A program made the translations under genes and the position numbers. A DNA stretch of 64,000 bases from Rhynchopus sp. YZ270_cl-10. Lineage: Eukaryota; Euglenozoa; Diplonemea; Diplonemida; Diplonemidae. The stretch is from NCBI GenBank assembly GCA_964035575.1, contig OZ037861.1, positions 1,116,001-1,180,000 of the forward strand, written 5' to 3'. Shown here piece after piece: positions 59,809 to 64,000 of the stretch (position 1 is its first letter; each line of letters starts with the position of its first letter). Under the pieces are notes generated by a model. The model was not told the DNA's origin and made no database searches. It saw only the letters and a list, made by a program, of their open reading frames with translations.

Positions 59809-62028
59809 AGATGGAGAGGGGAGGGAGAGGGGTGGTGGGGTTGTGGAGATCGGGCTTTTCCCGATCTGGGGGGTTTTTTTCAAAAGTGTGTTTTGAGGAG
59901 GTGGGGGGTTTTGTGTGTGGGAAAAAAAAGTGCGACATTTTGTGTAAAAATTTGAAGTTTTCGTTACTTTGAGAACCCCCGCAAAATCCGTGCACATGGT
60001 TCGATAACCCCCCCCCCCCCCCCCCGTGGAGTGTCAGTTGCCTGGGTACCCAGAGGTTTTTTTTCACAACTTCACTTTTTGTTTTTTGAGATCTGTGTCA
60101 GGGCATTATGCTTTTTATTGTTTAGTAAACACGTAGTATTTGACAAAATGCTCGAGACCCTCGTGAAAAGTCGCGCGTCTGCGTATCCCGCTCCCCGCTT
60201 GTTTCCCCCTCTTTTCCCCCCTGTGCTCCACGACACTTTCTGTACTTCAGGCAAACACAACCATATCGTAAATCAAGTCGAAGAAGAAAAAAAAAATGGT
60301 GGAAGCGAACAACAAACAACTTTTACTTTTTTCCCCCCCGTTTATAGTCTTTTGAGCAACAAGCAAAGAGGAACGAGTCTCTCGAGCATTTTGTGTGTGT
60401 AGGGCACTCACCGTCCCACCCTTTTTGCATGAGCTCTACTGAGATGCGTTTTAGCACGTTTCAACTACTCTTTTTTCCTGTTGGCTTCTAATAGGGTTTC
60501 GTCTTTGTCAAATGTTCTCTTCTGTACTATTATGTACCGTTTTTTCACCCACCCAACCGGACCCAACACAGCCCATCTGGACCCACTTGGGGTCAATTAT
60601 ACCCAAGTACAGCCCAATTTTGAAAGAGGGTTTCATCTTTGTCAAATGTTCTCTGTACTATTCTTTTTGTTTTCATCCTCAAAATGGATTGTGGGGAATT
60701 CTGGGCCACGACGTGCCCAAAAAGGTACATACTGTTACGAGAGAGTGCTTTGCACTTCAAAGCTAATGTATATTTTTTTTTTCCAGTAGCGGACCCCTTC
60801 CCCCTACAGCTGTGTTGTTCAACCTCTGATTATTATTATTTTATTTTATTTTTTTTGCAGGGAACCTATACTGTCATCTAGGGCTTTGGCATCGTACGTG
60901 GGTCCGTCTAAGGTGTGCCTGCATCAACAGCTCTCTGTAAGGTGTGCATGAGTACATGCCCTTTTTTTACGTGGGGTGGTGGGGTTGGTTAGTGCGAGAG
61001 GTGCACGACAGGTGAAGTCACGTCATTTACTTCATCGTCGTGTACACGGTTGGACTGGTCGGGGCCCTTGACTGGTCATTTGACCAGTCTACAATAGTCA
61101 TCTCTGTTTTGGTCTCGCTTAAAAGGGGTCTGTTTTCGATGCATGTACCCCTATCCGGTGATACAATACATCGTGTTTTGGTCTCTCTCTTCAAACAGTG
61201 CCAAGTGACCAGTCGAAACTGTTTATATATAGCTAGGCACCTTTGAGACTGGTCTGATGGCTAGTCATTTTTGACCGGTCGAGGGTGACCACTCCAGCGG
61301 ATTCACGGAGAGGGGGGGGTTATGTTACGTGGCGAATTTATGATTTACGTAGCAAAATGTGGTTCGTCCCCCCCCTTCCCTGCACCCCCCCCCTTTCTCC
61401 CAGAATGAATTCTATTTTTTTCCACTCTCAGTTTTCGCCGTGCTACAACCTTTTGTTTTTTGTCGACACTTATTTCAAATTTAATCCCCTTCACCAGAAG
61501 GCAGAACACATGGGGGGAAGGGGGTATGGTTTCTTGCTTGCATTCTCTTCAGAGCGAGCAAGGTAAGCGAGCAGGCGAGGCTTGGGGTTACTAGACTATT
61601 TTCAAGAGGTGGCCTTGGTGCACTCTTCTCATAATTTTTCATTTTTTTTTTTTTGTAGGCCGCAGGGAACTTTCATCAGGATGGCTGGCATCGTACGTGG
61701 GTCAGTCGGAGGTGCCTGCATCAATAACTACAGTTTTTATTGGTGACTAAGTACGAGATGAATACGTGTTCAAAACATTAAGTAATCTAATCAGTATTGG
61801 TGACTAAGTCCGAGAGGCTTAGGTTCATATTAAAAGCCTTTTCTTCATTTTTTTTTTGGGAGTACAATGTCATGTTACACCCTTTGACACGAGAGTACCC
61901 TCCAACGAGGACGTTGTACATTTTACATCTTTTCTGTTTTGCCAACGTATATTGTTCAATTTGCATTATTTGTTTTCGAATGATCCCCGATCATCATAAC
62001 CGATGAGAACAGCGGGCGGCTTAACATT
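59809..62028. other. Gene-free repeat-rich stretch
   Basis: Dispersed repeat 4 (60000-60080), a repeat 3 relative (60720-60765), repeat 5 copies (60885-60935 and 61660-61735), iterations of ACTGGTC/GACCAGT between 61055 and 61275, and a family 1 hairpin at 61797-61830 preceded by a truncated copy at 61740. Short frames such as 60031-60402 are not supported. Confidence 0.5.
61798..61831 (+). other. CCGAGAG-loop hairpin (family 1)
   Basis: CTAAGT (61804-61809) and GCTTAG (61817-61822) pair around CCGAGAG (61810-61816), followed by GTTCATAT and later a T run. Confidence 0.6.
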
Positions 62029-62351
62029 CATACTTTGTAGTCCGCCTGAGTCCGCAGAAAAAAAAATCCCACCAAGACCCGCCAGAGTTGAGGTGAGACA
62101 GACTTGATGCGGACTTTTGACTGAGTCCGCCCAGACTCGGCCCGAGTCCGCCAAGTCACCGTCTCAGTCCGCTCGAGTTTTGGTGGACTTGAGACTTTGA
62201 AAGTCCATATCAAGTCCGCCTGACTTTCAATTCTGGGCAGAACTCGGCCTTTGGTCTGCCAAAACTCGGACGCCCAAAAAAGACGGACTTTTCAAAGTCC
62301 GCCATCGTCCGTCTCAACTACAGGCGGGCTCCGGCGCACTACAAAAGTATG
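62029..62351. mobile_element. Foldback element E (CATACTT type, GTCCGCC arrays)
   Basis: Termini CATACTTTGTAGTCCGCC and complement of CATACTTTTGTAGTGCGCC, with flanks AACATT (62023-62028) and AATATT (62352-62357), a 6-bp target duplication with one difference. The interior is made of iterations of AGTCCGCC, GACTTTGAAAGTCC and related words. Terminal CATACTT and a 6-bp duplication are shared with element C. Confidence 0.75.
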
Positions 62352-62536
62352 AATATTATACGGAAAACATTGTTTTTCAGACCACCTCCTCCCCCCCCGG
62401 TGTTCTGGTCACCACAAGGGTAAACTGTCACGAGAGAGAGGCTTTTGTATGTCAAAACACATTTTTCTCTCCACTCTTTTTATTACCAGTCTCTTGTTTC
62501 CTACTTTGGGGGACAGGGACACAACGCAACGCTATG
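62352..62536. other. Spacer with repeat 3 relative
   Basis: A copy of the repeat 3 end (ACTGTCACGAGAGAGAGGCT) at 62405-62455. No gene. Confidence 0.5.
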
Positions 62537-62656
62537 CACGACGGTGAAGTAAATGACTCTTGACTTGAGGTTTTACTTTTGTGGTTTCACCGTTGTAAGC
62601 CAACGGTGGATCCATCAAAAACCACACAAAGTCAAGCAATATACTTCACCGTCGTG
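62537..62656. mobile_element. Inverted-repeat element CACGACGGTGAAGTA, 120 bp
   Basis: Perfect 15-bp ends CACGACGGTGAAGTA (62537-62551) and TACTTCACCGTCGTG (62642-62656), with further inner pairing (TTGACTT/AAGTCAA; CCGTTG/CAACGG). One related end is found near 61028-61045 (TTACTTCATCGTCGTG). Confidence 0.75.
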
Positions 62657-62975
62657 TGGTCTTTCCTGTTGGGGACCCAGACTTTGTCCCGATTTTTTTT
62701 TTTTTTGAAGATTTTTAAGGATGGTGTGTTCACGGTTCGGTGTTTTGTCGACACAACAAAAAGGTTCCTCACATTTTTTTAAAACTGCCCTCTGATTTTT
62801 CATTTTTTTTTGACTTGAGGTGAAATCTTTTTCACTTTTTTTTTTTCCTTCTCAAGATGACTGAGCATGTCTTGGGCTCATCTTACTAATGTATTACGTT
62901 CTTTTTGCCGCCTTATTTTACTGAAATTTTGGTGGAGTTTAGTGAAGTTTGGGGGAGAAGGGGGGGTGTTTAAAC

Positions 62976-63078
62976 TACCGTAATCGTAAAAATTGTGGAC
63001 CGTAAAAATGTTCCAGTTTGCCAAAAAACCCAAAAAGTTCCAGAATTTTTACGGTCCAAAATTTTTACGATTGCGGTA
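62976..63078. mobile_element. TA-flanked MITE (TACCG family), 103 bp
   Basis: TACCGTAATCGTAAAAATTG and complement of TACCGCAATCGTAAAAATTT, extending about 40 bp through GACCGTAAAAA and GTTCC. Its first 20 bp are clearly related to the MITE at 25602-25677, differing at a few sites. Confidence 0.8.
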
Positions 63079-63399
63079 TACCACCAAATTCTAGGCTAAA
63101 TCAGGTGGTGTTGTGGGTTTGCACTGATGTATAAAGGTACTGTCTGGTGCGATTGAGAGTGGACACAAAAAGGTGGTCTTCGTGCATCTTTTTTGATTTT
63201 TCAGGCCAGGTGCAATTTTTTTTTTCCCTTCGTGTTTTCGTGTTTGCTTTTTTTGGGCGCTTTTTTTGGATTTGCAGAACAAAGTTATACAAAAAAAGAA
63301 AAAAAGGTCGTCGTTCATCTACCTGGGACTCCCCCCCCCGACGAGGTGTTTTTCACTTTCAACTTCTCCTTCCTTTCAGCAAACCACGAACTGGATGTA

Positions 63400-64000
63400 C
63401 AGTGTGACACAGAATTAATGGCCGATGAAGACATTTTATAAAAAAACGGCAAATTTTGACAAGGACATATTCAAAACACCCCCAAAACATAAAATATTTA
63501 CGCCCAGGAACACAATAAAAGCAAAAATATAATGGTTAAGGGTAAAGTGAACACTGAGGCCACGAGGGAAGGGTTGCGCCTACAGGCAGCGTCGCTAGTC
63601 GTTGTTGGCGGTAAGAGCCATGATGAGGTGGCGGAGTTGCTGAACGTTGCGAAGAGGAGTTTGGGTAGGTGGGTGAAGGAGTACCGCGCTGGAGAGCGGA
63701 ATTTTTCGGACAAGCCAGGGAGGGGACGCAAGAGATCGGCCACCACCGACACCGTTAAGAATAGGGTGGTTAGACACATGCGGGGCAAGCGGTTTCAGTC
63801 TTGCAGGAAAGTAGCGTCGCGACTACAGATTTCGAGGGAGAGTGTCCGCAGGTGCCTGAAGGAGAAGGGGCTGAAGCCCGTTCAAACGAAGAGCAAACCA
63901 AAGCTCTCGGAAAAGAACATCACTGCCCGGATAGAGTTTGCTGAAACGCATCGAAACACCGACTGGTCAAAGGTGATGTTCACCGATGAAAAAGACTTTT
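63400..64000 (+). mobile_element. Tc1/mariner element, cut by window end
   Basis: Carries the transposase gene below. A possible left terminus is CAGTGTGACACAGAATTAAT preceded by TA (63398-63399), but the partner end lies outside the window, so the left boundary is a guess. Confidence 0.45.
63532..64000 (+). CDS. Tc1/mariner transposase (5' part)
   Basis: Open for 156 codons to the window edge with no interruption, starting MVKGKVNTEATREGLRLQAA. Residues about 10-60 form the first helix-turn-helix (DEVAELLNVAKRSLGRWVKE), followed by a basic GRPR-like hook (PGRGRKRSATT) and a second helix-turn-helix about 85-130 (VASRLQISRESVRRCLKEKG). At the edge comes DWSKVMFTDEKDF, where D of TDEK is the first acidic residue of the DDE/D triad. 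The remaining catalytic residues are beyond the window. It looks like a potentially intact coding copy, in contrast to the non-autonomous elements around it. Confidence 0.9.
   Translation, partial: MVKGKVNTEATREGLRLQAASLVVVGGKSHDEVAELLNVAKRSLGRWVKEYRAGERNFSDKPGRGRKRSATTDTVKNRVVRHMRGKRFQSCRKVASRLQISRESVRRCLKEKGLKPVQTKSKPKLSEKNITARIEFAETHRNTDWSKVMFTDEKDF

Noticed and set aside
23056-60251. TTTCTGTACTT words at about 23059 and 60238 as spliced-leader RNA genes
   Set aside because: They match only 11 nt of the conserved 3' part of euglenozoan spliced leaders, continue CAGG instead of the leader end plus a GT donor, and have no snRNA-like downstream structure.

Overview
The window is nuclear DNA from a protist. 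Every well-supported protein gene lies on the + strand: 14 coding loci over about 56 kb. Genes are GC-richer islands in an A/T-rich background with long T and A runs. One gene has three GT-AG introns that all begin GTATGG, and another has a single intron. Two degenerate 18S rRNA pieces carry a segment resembling the kinetoplastid/euglenozoan form of SSU rRNA. Together with the one-strand layout and pyrimidine-tract/AG acceptors just upstream of several start codons, this points tentatively to Euglenozoa, perhaps a diplonemid. That is inference; no spliced-leader gene was found.

Layout. 1-7.1 kb: no gene; a 1.5 kb foldback element, an 8-bp satellite and a hAT-type non-autonomous element. 7.1-8.2 kb: a single-pass mucin-like membrane protein. 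9.2-27.4 kb: two interleaved multigene families, five small secreted 12-cysteine proteins and four proteins with an N-terminal ubiquitin-like domain, BspA-type leucine-rich repeats and a C-terminal membrane segment (one frameshifted). The duplication units carry long flanks; a piggyBac-type element and a TA-flanked MITE sit among them. 28.4-30.9 kb: a four-exon helical-repeat protein of OPR/FASTK type, followed at once by a fragment of the 18S 5' domain. 32.2-36.0 kb: a large mucin-stalk multi-pass membrane protein. 36-45 kb: almost gene-free and rich in inverted-repeat elements, one of which encloses an antisense piece of the 18S 3' end. 45.7-47.7 kb: an ankyrin-repeat gene with a frame break. 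48.2-49.1 kb: a foldback element with 6-bp target duplications. 50.3-52.0 kb: a site-2 protease. 52.9-53.4 kb: a short coiled-coil protein, followed after 32 bp by a 2.1 kb foldback element. 57.1-59.8 kb: a two-exon cysteine-rich type I membrane protein. 59.8-64 kb: repeats, MITEs and the 5' part of an intact Tc1/mariner transposase gene that runs off the window.

Many products are secreted or membrane proteins with repetitive or cysteine-rich exteriors, so the region looks like a fast-evolving surface-protein neighbourhood. The expanded families change mainly at restricted positions: the LRR cap residues and the N-terminal cysteine module.

The least explained signal is a set of dispersed short hairpins between genes. 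They share the loop ACGAGAG, have different but internally complementary stems, an outer GATG/CATC clamp, and a T-rich tract behind them. Several longer dispersed repeats carry the same CGAGAGG core, including copies inside two introns.
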